The position numbers and the translations under genes were made by a program. Shown here one piece after another: positions 17,490 to 25,741 of a DNA stretch of 64,000 bases (within the stretch, counting starts at the first letter, position 1; each line of letters opens with the position of its first letter). This DNA is from Afifella aestuarii (GTDB taxonomy: Bacteria > Pseudomonadota > Alphaproteobacteria > Rhizobiales > Afifellaceae). The stretch is taken from NCBI RefSeq assembly GCF_004023665.1, contig NZ_SAUF01000002.1, positions 806,001-870,000 of the forward strand, given 5' to 3'. The notes under the pieces were generated by a model. The model searched no databases, was not told the origin of the DNA, and was given only the letters and a program-made list of their open reading frames with translations.

Positions 17490-18350
17490 ATGACCACCCC
17501 ATTCCTCTTCGTCGCGACCGTTCTCGTCTGGGGAACGACGTGGATCGCCATCGCTGCGCAGGTCGGCGACGTTCCCGTCACCGTCTCGATCTTTTACCGC
17601 TTCGCCCTGGCCGGAATGTTGATGCTCGCCGGCCTTGCGGTGATGCGCCGCCTGCGAAGGCCGGCCGTCTGGCGGTTCGTTGTGGTGCAGGCCCTCTGTC
17701 TTTTCTGCCTGAACTTCGTGGGGCTCTACACCGCAACGTCGCTCGTGCCCTCGGGGCTCGTCTCGGTGATCTTTTCGCTGGCCTCGATCTTCAACGCCAT
17801 CAATGCGCGGCTCTTCTTCGGCGAGAGGATCAGCCGGCAGACGGTGCTGGCCGGAGCCTTGGGCGTCACGGGTGTGGTCTGTCTGTTCTGGCCGGACATC
17901 GACATGGGCGGGGGCGCCGAGACTTTGCGCGGCATCGGCTGGGCCGTGCTCGGCACGGCGTTCTTCTCCTGGGGCAATATGGCCTCGCGGCAGAACACGC
18001 GTCTCGGCATCACCCCCGTCACCGCGAATGCCTGGGGCATGGGGATCGGGGCGCTGTGCCTTCTCGCGATACTGACCGCGACGGAACAGCCGCTGGTCCT
18101 GCCTGCAGGAGGCGTCTACTGGACGGCGCTGCTCTATCTCGCGATTGTCGGCTCCATCGTCGGGTTCACCTCATATCTCATGCTGGTCGCCCGCATCGGA
18201 TCGGCGAAAGCGGGCTACGCCACCGTTCTCTTTCCGATCGTCGCGCTCGCCGCATCGACCCTCTTCGAGGGGTATGCGTGGACCCCGATATCGATCCTGG
18301 GCATAGCGCTTGCCGTCGTCGGAAACGTCGTCATGTTCTGGAGACGGTGA
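17490..18350 (+). CDS. EamA/DMT family transporter
   Basis: A 286-residue inner-membrane protein with ten predicted helices arranged as two EamA repeats (residues 1-135 and 145-286). Typical features are the N-terminal VWGTTWIAI, the TATSLVPSGLVSVIFSL helix and the C-terminal GYATVLFPIVALAASTLFEG. Such proteins usually export amino acids or metabolites. The start at 17490 has CAGGAG upstream; longer frames lack homology. It lies divergent to the AraC gene at 17374, so inducible export under that regulator is likely. The substrate cannot be read from sequence. Confidence 0.93.
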   Translation: MTTPFLFVATVLVWGTTWIAIAAQVGDVPVTVSIFYRFALAGMLMLAGLAVMRRLRRPAVWRFVVVQALCLFCLNFVGLYTATSLVPSGLVSVIFSLASIFNAINARLFFGERISRQTVLAGALGVTGVVCLFWPDIDMGGGAETLRGIGWAVLGTAFFSWGNMASRQNTRLGITPVTANAWGMGIGALCLLAILTATEQPLVLPAGGVYWTALLYLAIVGSIVGFTSYLMLVARIGSAKAGYATVLFPIVALAASTLFEGYAWTPISILGIALAVVGNVVMFWRR

Positions 18351-18400
18351 GCACGGCATGACGGACGCGGGTTTTGCTCAGCGTCGCTGACGACGTGCGA

Positions 18401-18451
18401 CCGGCGCCCCACCGGCGCCCCACCGGCGCCCCACCGACGCCCCCACCGACA
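18401..18451. repeat. 11-base tandem repeat
   Basis: Three exact copies of CCGGCGCCCCA run from 18401 to 18433, followed by one slightly altered 12-base copy (CCGACGCCCCCA) and a partial copy. The array lies in the 382-base gap between the EamA gene and the CDF gene; the rest of that gap (18351-18732) shows no supported gene. Confidence 0.8.
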
Positions 18452-18732
18452 CTCAGTGACGCGCGGCCGCTGCGCGAAAGCAGCGGGCGACCTCATTTGT
18501 CGCGCGCGCAGTCTCGCACCCGCCGGGCTGCCGCTTTTTGCGCCTGCGAGACGCGGCGGGGGAACCGGGGCGGGGGATGCGGTTTGTTTTGACGGGTCCG
18601 TGAGGGGCGGGACCGTTCCTGAGATCGACGGCTCTCGCCGCCTTCTTTTCCGGGGCCTTTCTGTCGCCTGTCTGGGCCCTCGCTGGCGCCCGCCAGCCGG
18701 CAAGATCACATCCAAGCCTTTTCGGGAAAAAG

Positions 18733-19767
18733 ATGACATCGGATACAGGCCAAGATTTGAGGCAGCAATCTTCCAATCGCCATTCTTCGGGGCCGCATTC
18801 TGCGGAACCGCATCCTTCCAGGCAGCCTTCGGGGAAGGGGGAGAGCTCGGGCGAGAGCCCCATCGCGGTCTATGGCGCCATTGCCTCGAACCTTCTGATC
18901 GCGATCGCGAAATTCGTCGCGGCTTTCTTCACCGGCAGTTCGTCCATGCTGTCGGAAGGTTTCCATTCCGTCGTCGATACGGGCAACGAGCTGCTCCTGC
19001 TCCTGGGCGTCGCCCGAAGCCGCAAGCCGGCCGACGAGCGTCACCCCTTCGGCTATGGTCAGGAAATCTATTTCTGGGGACTCATGGTGGCGATGCTGCT
19101 GTTTTCGATCGGCGGCGGCCTGTCGCTCTATGAAGGCGTGATGCATGTTCTCCACCCGGAGCCGGTGGAGCAGGCGGTCTGGAATTACGCGGTGCTCGCC
19201 ATCGCCTTTCTCGCGGAAGGCACGTCGTGGATCATCGCGGTGCGGCAGATGCTCAAGGAGCGCAAGCCGGGGGAGGGCTATTTCTCCACCTTCCGCCGCA
19301 GCAAGGATCCGTCCGTGTTTATCGTTGTGGCGGAGGATACGGCCGCGCTTCTCGGGATCATCGTGGCCTTCGTCGGCGTCTTTCTGTCCGTGCGATTTTC
19401 CGCGCCGGAGATCGACGGCGTCGCCTCGATCGGCATCGGCATCATTCTGATCGTCGTCGCGATCCTCCTCGTCTCCGAATCCCGAGGCCTCATCATGGGC
19501 GAAAGCGCCGATTCCGATCTCATCCAGTCGGTGCGCAAGATCGCCCTCAGCGATCCTGGCGTGAACAGCGTGCCAAAGCTTCTGACGATGCAACTCGGCC
19601 CCCGGCATGTGCTCCTCAATATGGAGATGGAATTCCTGCCCGAGGTGCCGGCCGCCGGGCTCTATGGCGTTCTCGACGGCGTGGAGACCCGCATCCGCGA
19701 GGCGCATCCGCAAGTGCGCAGCATCTTTCTGGAGATCAAGGCGCTGCGCAGCGAGCGGGTATCTTGA
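18733..19767 (+). CDS. Cation diffusion facilitator (CDF) transporter
   Basis: A 344-residue protein: a 42-residue Ser/His/Pro/Gly-rich cytoplasmic N-tail with several His residues, six membrane helices and a C-terminal ferredoxin-like metal-sensing domain (from about residue 255). The metal site is recognisable as SEGFHSVVDTGNE in helix 2 (H-x3-D) and AEDTAALLG in helix 5. These residues fit a zinc/divalent-metal exporter driven by protons. The ATG follows a poor Shine-Dalgarno site, and the His-rich tail may itself bind metal. It heads a same-strand run with a lipoprotein gene and a second CDF-like gene, suggesting a local metal-handling cluster. Confidence 0.92.
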   Translation: MTSDTGQDLRQQSSNRHSSGPHSAEPHPSRQPSGKGESSGESPIAVYGAIASNLLIAIAKFVAAFFTGSSSMLSEGFHSVVDTGNELLLLLGVARSRKPADERHPFGYGQEIYFWGLMVAMLLFSIGGGLSLYEGVMHVLHPEPVEQAVWNYAVLAIAFLAEGTSWIIAVRQMLKERKPGEGYFSTFRRSKDPSVFIVVAEDTAALLGIIVAFVGVFLSVRFSAPEIDGVASIGIGIILIVVAILLVSESRGLIMGESADSDLIQSVRKIALSDPGVNSVPKLLTMQLGPRHVLLNMEMEFLPEVPAAGLYGVLDGVETRIREAHPQVRSIFLEIKALRSERVS

Positions 19768-19990
19768 GGCTTGCGCTGGCAAGAAACGACTTGGCTGGGT
19801 TGCGTCTTCGCCACGGGCCGCGCCCGCCTGTCAGCCTGTCCGCTAGCCCCGAAGCTGCGCGGAACTCGGCCGGGGAGGATGTGTTGAATGGGCGAGGACG
19901 GACTTCGAGACCGCAGTGGCATCCGACCGCTCTGACGGCCTTGGCCGCCGCGTTCCCGCCTCTCTCGCATCGAAGAAACCACAAGCGACC

Positions 19991-20440
19991 ATGACTGAAA
20001 CACGCCGCCTTTTTCTGAGCCTTGCCGCAGCCCTCCTCATTCCCCTCCTTGCCGGCTGTGACGGCTTTCCCAAAGATATCGCCGGGACCATGCAGAACGT
20101 GAAGGAGAGGGGCGTGCTGCATGCCGGCATCGTGGCCGACGGTCCGGCGGAGGGCGAGGAGCGGGCCCTCGCCGAACGGGTGGCGCAGGCCACCGGCGTC
20201 AAAGCGGAGTTCGAGGTGGGCAGCGACGAAGTTCTTCTGCGCCGGCTCGAGGACGGCGACATCGACCTCGTCCTGGGCGAGTTCGCCAAGGCCTCGCCCT
20301 GGAAGAAGCGGGTGGCCTTTACCGCGCCGGCGGAAGCGAAATCGCCGTCTGCGCATGAGCCGGTTCTGCGTGCCGCCGTGCGGCCGGGCGAAAACCGCTG
20401 GCTGATGTTCGTTCAGAAGACCTTGAGGCAGAAGGCCTGA
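19991..20440 (+). CDS. Short solute-binding-like lipoprotein
   Basis: A 149-residue protein with a lipoprotein signal (LLIPLLAGC, Cys near residue 23), followed by a segment resembling the first lobe of family-3 solute-binding proteins (VKERGVLHAGIVADGPAEGEE, then a DGDIDLVLGEF motif). The second lobe is missing: normal family members have 230-260 residues. Only 15 bases separate it from the downstream CDF-like gene, which has a strong ribosome binding site, so the two are almost certainly cotranscribed. It could be a periplasmic sensor or binding accessory of that transporter, which is inference. The start at 19991 is set by the signal peptide. Confidence 0.75.
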   Translation: MTETRRLFLSLAAALLIPLLAGCDGFPKDIAGTMQNVKERGVLHAGIVADGPAEGEERALAERVAQATGVKAEFEVGSDEVLLRRLEDGDIDLVLGEFAKASPWKKRVAFTAPAEAKSPSAHEPVLRAAVRPGENRWLMFVQKTLRQKA

Positions 20441-20455
20441 GAAAGGAGGACCGCG

Positions 20456-21370
20456 ATGCCGCCGGTGCCGGATAAGCTGAAGTCGGACCTGAACCGGGCC
20501 ATCCACCTGGAATGGTGGACGCTCGGGTGGCAGGCCTCGATCGTCGTCATCATGTTTCTCGTCATGGGATCGAGCCAGGCGATGAAATCGGCCTGGGCGG
20601 AGGATCTTCTCGGCCTGTTGCCCGCAACCGTGTTCCTGCTCGCCGTGCATTTCGAACGGAAAGCTCCGAACCGGAAGTTTCCCTACGGCTTTCAGCGCGT
20701 CAACAGCCTCGCTTTTCTCGCCTCCTCGAGCGTGCTCGCCTTCATGGGGCTTTATCTCCTCTACGATTCCGGCAGCAAACTCATCGCCATGGAGCATCCG
20801 ACGCTTGGCCCCCTGGAGGTGTTCGGAGAGACGATCTGGATCGGCTGGGCGATGATGGCAGCGCTCGCCTATTCGGTTGTGCCGCCGGTCATCCTCGGGC
20901 GGCTGAAGAAGCCGGTCGCCGAGCGGCTCAAAGACAAGGTGCTGCACACCGATGCCCTGATGCAGAAGGCCGACTGGATGACGGGCGTGGCGGGCATTCT
21001 CGGCATCGTCGGCGTCGGCTTCGGCCTGTGGTGGGCGGATTCCGCCGCGGCGGCCCTGATCGCCTTCGACATCGTTCACGACGGCTATCGCGCGGCGCGC
21101 GTGGCGATGGCGGAGCTCATCGACGGGATGCCCCGCGAACTCGGCAGTACGGCCGTTGCGGACGACGCAAAGGCCCTGCGTGAGGGGCTCCAAGAGCGCT
21201 TTCCGGAAGCCGAGGTGCGGCTTCGCGAGACAGGCCGCTACATCGCCGCCGAGGTGGTCGGCGCAGAGGCGCCGGCAAAGGCGATTGCCCTGGAGGATTA
21301 CTGGGCGGGAGATCCGGAGCGCGCATGGCGTCTCGCCAATCTCTCTTTCGCGCCCCGTGAGGGCGCCTGA
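20456..21370 (+). CDS. CDF-like cation transporter, divergent subfamily
   Basis: A 304-residue membrane protein with about five or six helices. It shares the CDF loop motif APNRKFPYGFQRVNSLAFL and a second metal-site helix LHTDALMQKADWMTGVAGI, but helix 2 has AEDLLGLLPAT instead of the classical D/H-x-x-x-D site, so metal choice may differ from the CDF at 18733. The start has an excellent site (AAAGGAGGA 7 bases upstream). It follows the lipoprotein gene by 15 bases and precedes the EEP-family gene by 11 bases, forming a three-gene unit. The C-terminal domain is shorter than usual. Confidence 0.88.
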   Translation: MPPVPDKLKSDLNRAIHLEWWTLGWQASIVVIMFLVMGSSQAMKSAWAEDLLGLLPATVFLLAVHFERKAPNRKFPYGFQRVNSLAFLASSSVLAFMGLYLLYDSGSKLIAMEHPTLGPLEVFGETIWIGWAMMAALAYSVVPPVILGRLKKPVAERLKDKVLHTDALMQKADWMTGVAGILGIVGVGFGLWWADSAAAALIAFDIVHDGYRAARVAMAELIDGMPRELGSTAVADDAKALREGLQERFPEAEVRLRETGRYIAAEVVGAEAPAKAIALEDYWAGDPERAWRLANLSFAPREGA

Positions 21371-21381
21371 AGCCGGGTTCG

Positions 21382-22497
21382 GTGGGGGGCTTGCGACAAA
21401 GCCGGTGGCTGAGCTTTGCGTCTGCGGGGCTTGCCTGCCTCATTCTCGCGCTTGCGGCTCTCTCCTGTCTGCCGCTGGTGAGAAGCGATACCTGGTGGGT
21501 CCGCTATGCGGACTTTCCGCGCCTGCAATTCGCGATCGCGCTTGCCGGGCTTCTTTGCGTCTATCTCAGCATCTTTCTGGTACGGCGGGGCGGGAGCTGG
21601 AAGTCTGCCTCGGTGGTCGCCGGGCTCGCGCTTCTCGTCATCGCCTGGCACGCGGAAACGCTTTATCCCTATAGCGGGCTCAGCGCACCGTCCGCCATCG
21701 GTGCGGAGGCCTGTCCAGGCGGTGCGACGCTCAAGGTGATGGTTGCCAATGTGCAAAAGCGCAACGAAGAGGCTGATGCCTTCCGCCGCCTCGTCTCCGA
21801 CGCCGATCCCGATCTCCTGCTGATCCTGGAGACGGATCGGTGGTGGGACCGGCATCTGGCGCCACTGGAGCCGAGCTTCTCAGATCACGTGCAGTACATT
21901 CCCGAGGACGAGGGCGCCTTCGGGCTGCATTTCTTCTCGAAGACGGCTCTGGCCGCTCATGAATTTCGCTTCTTCTTCGGTGTCGATACGCCGACGCTGT
22001 TCGCCGATGCGAGGCTCCCTGGGGGTGCGAACGTGCAGTTCATCGGTCTGCATCCGCACCCGCCGCTCGCCTGGTCGCAACCGGCGAGCCTGCGCGACGG
22101 TTCGATCCTGAAGGCGGCGCTCGAGGCCCGTTCCTCGCAGGACGCCAGCATCCTGGCGGGCGATTTCAATGCGGTGCCTTGGGAGGGCGTGACACGGCGT
22201 GCGGCACGGGTGGGCGGGCTCCTCGACCCGAGGGTCGGACGCGGCTTCTATGCGAGCTTCAAGGCCGGCAATCCCGTTATCTCCTGGCCTCTGGACCAGA
22301 TCCTTTTCCAGGATTCGTTCACGCTTGGAGACTTCGCAGTGTTGCCGGATTTTGGTTCCGACCATTTCCCGGTCATGGCCGAACTTTGCTATCGACCGGA
22401 TCGCTCCGGAGCCGAGAGCGCGCCCGAGCTGCAGCCGGACGACCTTCAGGACGTGCAAGCCTCTTTCGAGGCCGCAAGGCGCGCCAAGCCGGAGTGA
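21382..22497 (+). CDS. Membrane-anchored endonuclease/exonuclease/phosphatase family protein
   Basis: A 371-residue protein. Three hydrophobic helices occupy residues 10-95, followed by an EEP domain facing the periplasm: VMVANVQKRN (metal Asn), LILETD (metal Glu), LHPHPP, LAGDFNAVPWE (catalytic Asp/Asn), LDQILF and the terminal SDHFPV (catalytic Asp-His). All key residues are present, so phosphodiesterase or phosphatase activity is likely; nuclease or lipid phosphodiesterase roles are both possible. The start is a GTG at 21382, 11 bases after the CDF-like gene. The C-terminal 35 residues are a charged tail outside the domain. Confidence 0.9.
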   Translation: MGGLRQSRWLSFASAGLACLILALAALSCLPLVRSDTWWVRYADFPRLQFAIALAGLLCVYLSIFLVRRGGSWKSASVVAGLALLVIAWHAETLYPYSGLSAPSAIGAEACPGGATLKVMVANVQKRNEEADAFRRLVSDADPDLLLILETDRWWDRHLAPLEPSFSDHVQYIPEDEGAFGLHFFSKTALAAHEFRFFFGVDTPTLFADARLPGGANVQFIGLHPHPPLAWSQPASLRDGSILKAALEARSSQDASILAGDFNAVPWEGVTRRAARVGGLLDPRVGRGFYASFKAGNPVISWPLDQILFQDSFTLGDFAVLPDFGSDHFPVMAELCYRPDRSGAESAPELQPDDLQDVQASFEAARRAKPE

Positions 22498-22553
22498 CAA
22501 CGTAGCCGCCGGGTAGCCGCCGGCGCCCGCAGCTCGTCACAAGCCGGATCCCC

Positions 22554-22588
22554 ACAAAAAAGCCCCGGCCACAGAGGGCCGGGGCAGA
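22554..22588 (-). terminator. Rho-independent terminator of the superoxide dismutase gene
   Basis: On the minus strand a GCCCCGGCC / GGCCGGGGC stem with a 6-base loop is followed by six T residues. It lies about 75 bases after the superoxide dismutase stop codon, in the right orientation. Confidence 0.85.
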
Positions 22589-22659
22589 GCTCCCGCAAGG
22601 AGCTTGAAACTTAATGAGCCGACGGCTGCGTCAGCCGGCGGCCTCTTCAGCCGAAAAGC

Positions 22660-23259
22660 TTATTTCGCGGCTTCGTAGAGCTCGGCGACGTAGTCCCAGT
22701 TGACGAGGTTGTCGAACCAGGCCTCGAGGTATTTCGGCCGCGCGTTGCGGTAGTCGATGTAATAGGAATGCTCCCACACATCGACGCCCAGCAGCGGTGT
22801 GGCGCCGTGGACGAGCGGGTTCTCGCCGTTCGGCGTGTTCATGACGGAGAGCTTGCCGTCCTTCATGGCGAGCCACGCCCAGCCGGAGCCGAACTGGCCC
22901 TTGCCGGCATCGATGAACTTCGACCGGAACTCGTCGAAGGAGCCGAGGTCGGACTGGATCTGCGAGGCGAGACCGCCCGGCAGAGAGGTGCCGCCGCCGC
23001 CGGCCTTCATCCACTTCCAGAAGTGGAGATGGTTGTAGAACTGCCCGGCCTGGTTGAAGAGCTTCGGGTTGTCGGTGTGGCTCTTCTTGACGATCTCCTC
23101 AAGGTCCATGTTCTCGTATTCGGTGCCTTTGATGAGGTCGTTCATCGTCGTGCAATAAGCGTTGTGGTGCTTATCGTGATGATATTCGAGCGTCTCCGCC
23201 GACATATGGGGGGCGAGCGCGTCGTAGGAATAGGGCAGGTCCGGCAGGGTGAATGCCAT
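22660..23259 (-). CDS. sodB: Superoxide dismutase, Fe/Mn family
   Basis: A 199-residue cytoplasmic enzyme that dismutates superoxide. Metal ligands are evident: the His in LEYHHDKHHNAY, the His in FYNHLHFWKWM, and the Asp and His in DVWEHSYYIDYRNARPKYLE. The GGGG segment after KAG and the overall length match the alphaproteobacterial FeSOD group, though metal choice in this group can be Fe or Mn. I chose the ATG at 23259 (MAFTLPDLPYSYDAL) because family homology begins there. The gene is single, with a strong terminator downstream, and diverges from the Sel1 gene at 23484. Confidence 0.97.
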   Translation of the reverse strand: MAFTLPDLPYSYDALAPHMSAETLEYHHDKHHNAYCTTMNDLIKGTEYENMDLEEIVKKSHTDNPKLFNQAGQFYNHLHFWKWMKAGGGGTSLPGGLASQIQSDLGSFDEFRSKFIDAGKGQFGSGWAWLAMKDGKLSVMNTPNGENPLVHGATPLLGVDVWEHSYYIDYRNARPKYLEAWFDNLVNWDYVAELYEAAK

Positions 23260-23483
23260 CGATCCATCTCCTTGTCTTGAAATTGCAGTCGGGTGCGTAG
23301 TCAACACGACCGGCCCGGGGCCGGTTCCAGGCTACATAAGTGCGATGGCCTCTTTGGCAACGGCTTTCCGCAAGGGAAGGCGTCTGATACCGGCCGGGGC
23401 CGCCTGCTGGACCGCTTGTCCCGGCAGGGCCGCATCGCTAACGTCCCGGGCACCATCGAGCGGCCGAGGGAATCGAATCGGAT

Positions 23484-25634
23484 ATGGCGCAGAAATTCCA
23501 CGTCCTGGGAGCACTTCTCGCTTCCGTGTGTTTTGCTGGAACGACACAAGCATCTGAGTTTACGGGGGTTTTGAACGAGGCGGCGAGTGTCGCCGGCGAG
23601 CGTCCCGGCGCGCCTCCGACCTTGGTGAAAACGCCCCTTCTGCGCCTGGCGCAGGCCGAGATCTCCGTCACGCGGGCGGAGGAGAGAGAGACCTCGGGCG
23701 GCGAAACCGCGCCTGAAAAGGCCGCCGACACGGACAGAGATGCGGCCGGCGACGAGGTCGCCGAAGAGCCTGCCGACGAGACTGCCGGCGAGGCCGCCGA
23801 CGAGATCAATGATAAGGACGGCGCCGCGGATTCCGCCGGGGCGGAAAAAGGTGCCGCAGACGGCGCGAAAAGCGAGACGCCCGAGGGCGAAGCCTCAGAC
23901 AGTGAGGCCTCGGAGAGCGACACCTCCGGTGGGGCAGAGAGCGCGCCGGCCGAGATGAAGGCGGAAGACGCCCCCGAAGCCGACAGTGCGCCCACAGCGG
24001 CCGAAAGCCCGGCGGAAGACGGCCTTTCGACGGAAGACGGGGCGGGACCGGCTGAGGATACGGTGCCGGCTGAGGGCGAAGGCGCGGATGCGGCCTGTGC
24101 CGGGGCGGAAGAGGCCTTTGCGAAGGCGATCGGCGAGGACGGCGCGGACGCGCTCGAAGCCTATGTGGAGGATTTTCCGGATTGCAGCCTGAGCGATGTC
24201 GCGCGCACGGAGATCGATCGGCGCGAGGCGGCGGCAGAAGAGGTGGAGCGCGTCTCGCGCGACGCCGAAAGCCGCATCTCCGACATGGAGAAGAAGCTTC
24301 AGGAAGAGACCCGAAAAGGGGTCGCGACCGCCGCGGAAAATCAGGCGCCCTTCCTGGCGCTCGCCTGCGATACGCTCGCCGCCTCGCCGGAAGATCCCGA
24401 AAGGCCGGCCGATGTGCCGGGTGTGCCGTTCGCCATCCTCGATGCGCCGCGCGCGATCGAGGCCTGCGAGACGGCGCTCGCCGCCAATCCCGATGAGCCG
24501 CGGCTCGAGTTTCAGCTCGGCTACGCGCTCGACAAGGCCGGGCGCGACGATGAGGCGATGGAGCATTACCGCAAGGCGGCCGATGCCGATTACACCCACG
24601 CCTGGACGCTGATCGGCACGATGTACGATTTCGGCGAGGGCGTGCCGGAAGACGACGCGGAGGCGATCACCTGGTACCGCCGCGCGGCGGAAGCGGGCGA
24701 TGCGCTGGCGCAGCGTTATCTCGGCACGAAGTATCGCAACGGCGAAGGCATCGAGGAGAATTGGGAGGAGGCCGCGAAATGGTATGGCCTCGCCGCCGAA
24801 CAGGGTGATGCTTTTGCGCTGAACGAGATGGGCTGGCTCTATGAGACCGGTCGCATCGTCGAGCAGGACGACGTCAAAGCGGCGACCTACTACCGGCAGG
24901 CGGCGGAGAAGGGCAACCGCACCGCGCAGCACAATCTGGGCCTTGCCTATCTCTACGGCCGCGGCGTGGCGCAGGATCCGGTGACGGGCGCCCTGTGGCT
25001 GTCGCGCGCGGCGGAGGCCGGCGATACGGATTCGCAGAGCGAGCTTGCCGGCCTCTACCGCGAAGGCCGCGGCGTCGACAAAGATCCGGAGCTCGCGCTC
25101 ACCTGGCTGCGGCGGGCGGCCGACGCCGGCAACGCCTCGGCCCAGAACGAGCTCGGCCTTGCCTATGAGCGCGGCGACGGCGTGGAGAAAGACATGGTCC
25201 AGGCGGCGCGCTGGTACCGCAAGGCGGCGCTCGCCGGCGAGGGTTCCGCGCAGAACAATCTCGGCGTTCTCTACCGCGACGGCAACGGTCTGCCGCAGGA
25301 CGACGAGAAGGCGGTTTCGTGGCTGCAAAAGGCGGCCGACCAGGGCAACGCCGTGGCGCTCGCCAATCTCGCCTTCATGTACATGGAAGGCGGCAACGGC
25401 GTTGAGGCGGACCCGATGCGCGCCGCCAATCTGATGCTGGAAGCCTTGGCGCAGGGCGAGGACAGGGCCGAAAGGCTCTTGATCGACGACAATGCCCGCG
25501 GCCAGCCTGCCGCCTTCCGGCGCGCAGTGCAGGAGCGGCTGCAGGACAAGGGGCTTTATAACGGCCCGATCGACGGCATTCTGGGGCGCGGCACGCAGGC
25601 GGCCTTGCGCCGCTTCCAGGAGCTGCGCGGCTGA
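23484..25634 (+). CDS. Sel1-repeat protein with acidic linker and C-terminal peptidoglycan-binding domain
   Basis: A 716-residue exported protein. A signal peptide (residues 1-23, ending TTQAS) is followed by a very acidic Ala/Glu/Asp/Ser-rich low-complexity segment at about 60-215, a short helical region with a coiled coil (about 240-285), roughly eight Sel1/TPR-like repeats at about 340-645 (A-x-x-x-L-G-x-x-Y-x-x-G units such as NLGLAYLYGRGVAQD), and a C-terminal peptidoglycan-binding domain (LQDKGLYNGPIDGILGRGTQ). It probably attaches to the cell wall and organises periplasmic or envelope proteins. Similar Sel1 proteins act in exopolysaccharide, division and stress signalling, but its specific role is unknown. 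Confidence 0.92.
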   Translation: MAQKFHVLGALLASVCFAGTTQASEFTGVLNEAASVAGERPGAPPTLVKTPLLRLAQAEISVTRAEERETSGGETAPEKAADTDRDAAGDEVAEEPADETAGEAADEINDKDGAADSAGAEKGAADGAKSETPEGEASDSEASESDTSGGAESAPAEMKAEDAPEADSAPTAAESPAEDGLSTEDGAGPAEDTVPAEGEGADAACAGAEEAFAKAIGEDGADALEAYVEDFPDCSLSDVARTEIDRREAAAEEVERVSRDAESRISDMEKKLQEETRKGVATAAENQAPFLALACDTLAASPEDPERPADVPGVPFAILDAPRAIEACETALAANPDEPRLEFQLGYALDKAGRDDEAMEHYRKAADADYTHAWTLIGTMYDFGEGVPEDDAEAITWYRRAAEAGDALAQRYLGTKYRNGEGIEENWEEAAKWYGLAAEQGDAFALNEMGWLYETGRIVEQDDVKAATYYRQAAEKGNRTAQHNLGLAYLYGRGVAQDPVTGALWLSRAAEAGDTDSQSELAGLYREGRGVDKDPELALTWLRRAADAGNASAQNELGLAYERGDGVEKDMVQAARWYRKAALAGEGSAQNNLGVLYRDGNGLPQDDEKAVSWLQKAADQGNAVALANLAFMYMEGGNGVEADPMRAANLMLEALAQGEDRAERLLIDDNARGQPAAFRRAVQERLQDKGLYNGPIDGILGRGTQAALRRFQELRG

Positions 25635-25643
25635 GACGAATCC

Positions 25644-25711
25644 CGGGGCGCTTCGGCGCCTCGGACTTTCTTGTGAGCCCCGGGGTCTGTTGTGAGCCCC
25701 GGGGTTTTTTG
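25644..25711 (+). terminator. Double terminator after the Sel1 gene
   Basis: A first stem, CGGGGCGC-TTCG-GCGCCTCG (25644-25663), is followed by a short T-rich run. Then two copies of GAGCCCCGGGGT 19 bases apart can pair with each other (25677-25704) and are followed by six T residues. It is placed 10-75 bases after the stop codon. Confidence 0.75.
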
Positions 25712-25741
25712 TGCATGCGATCGCTCGGGCGATCGCCCGTG

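Noticed and set aside
25718-25737. GCGATCGC dyad after the MFS gene as a terminator
   Set aside because: The hairpin lacks a T tail in the MFS direction, so it is only mentioned with that gene.
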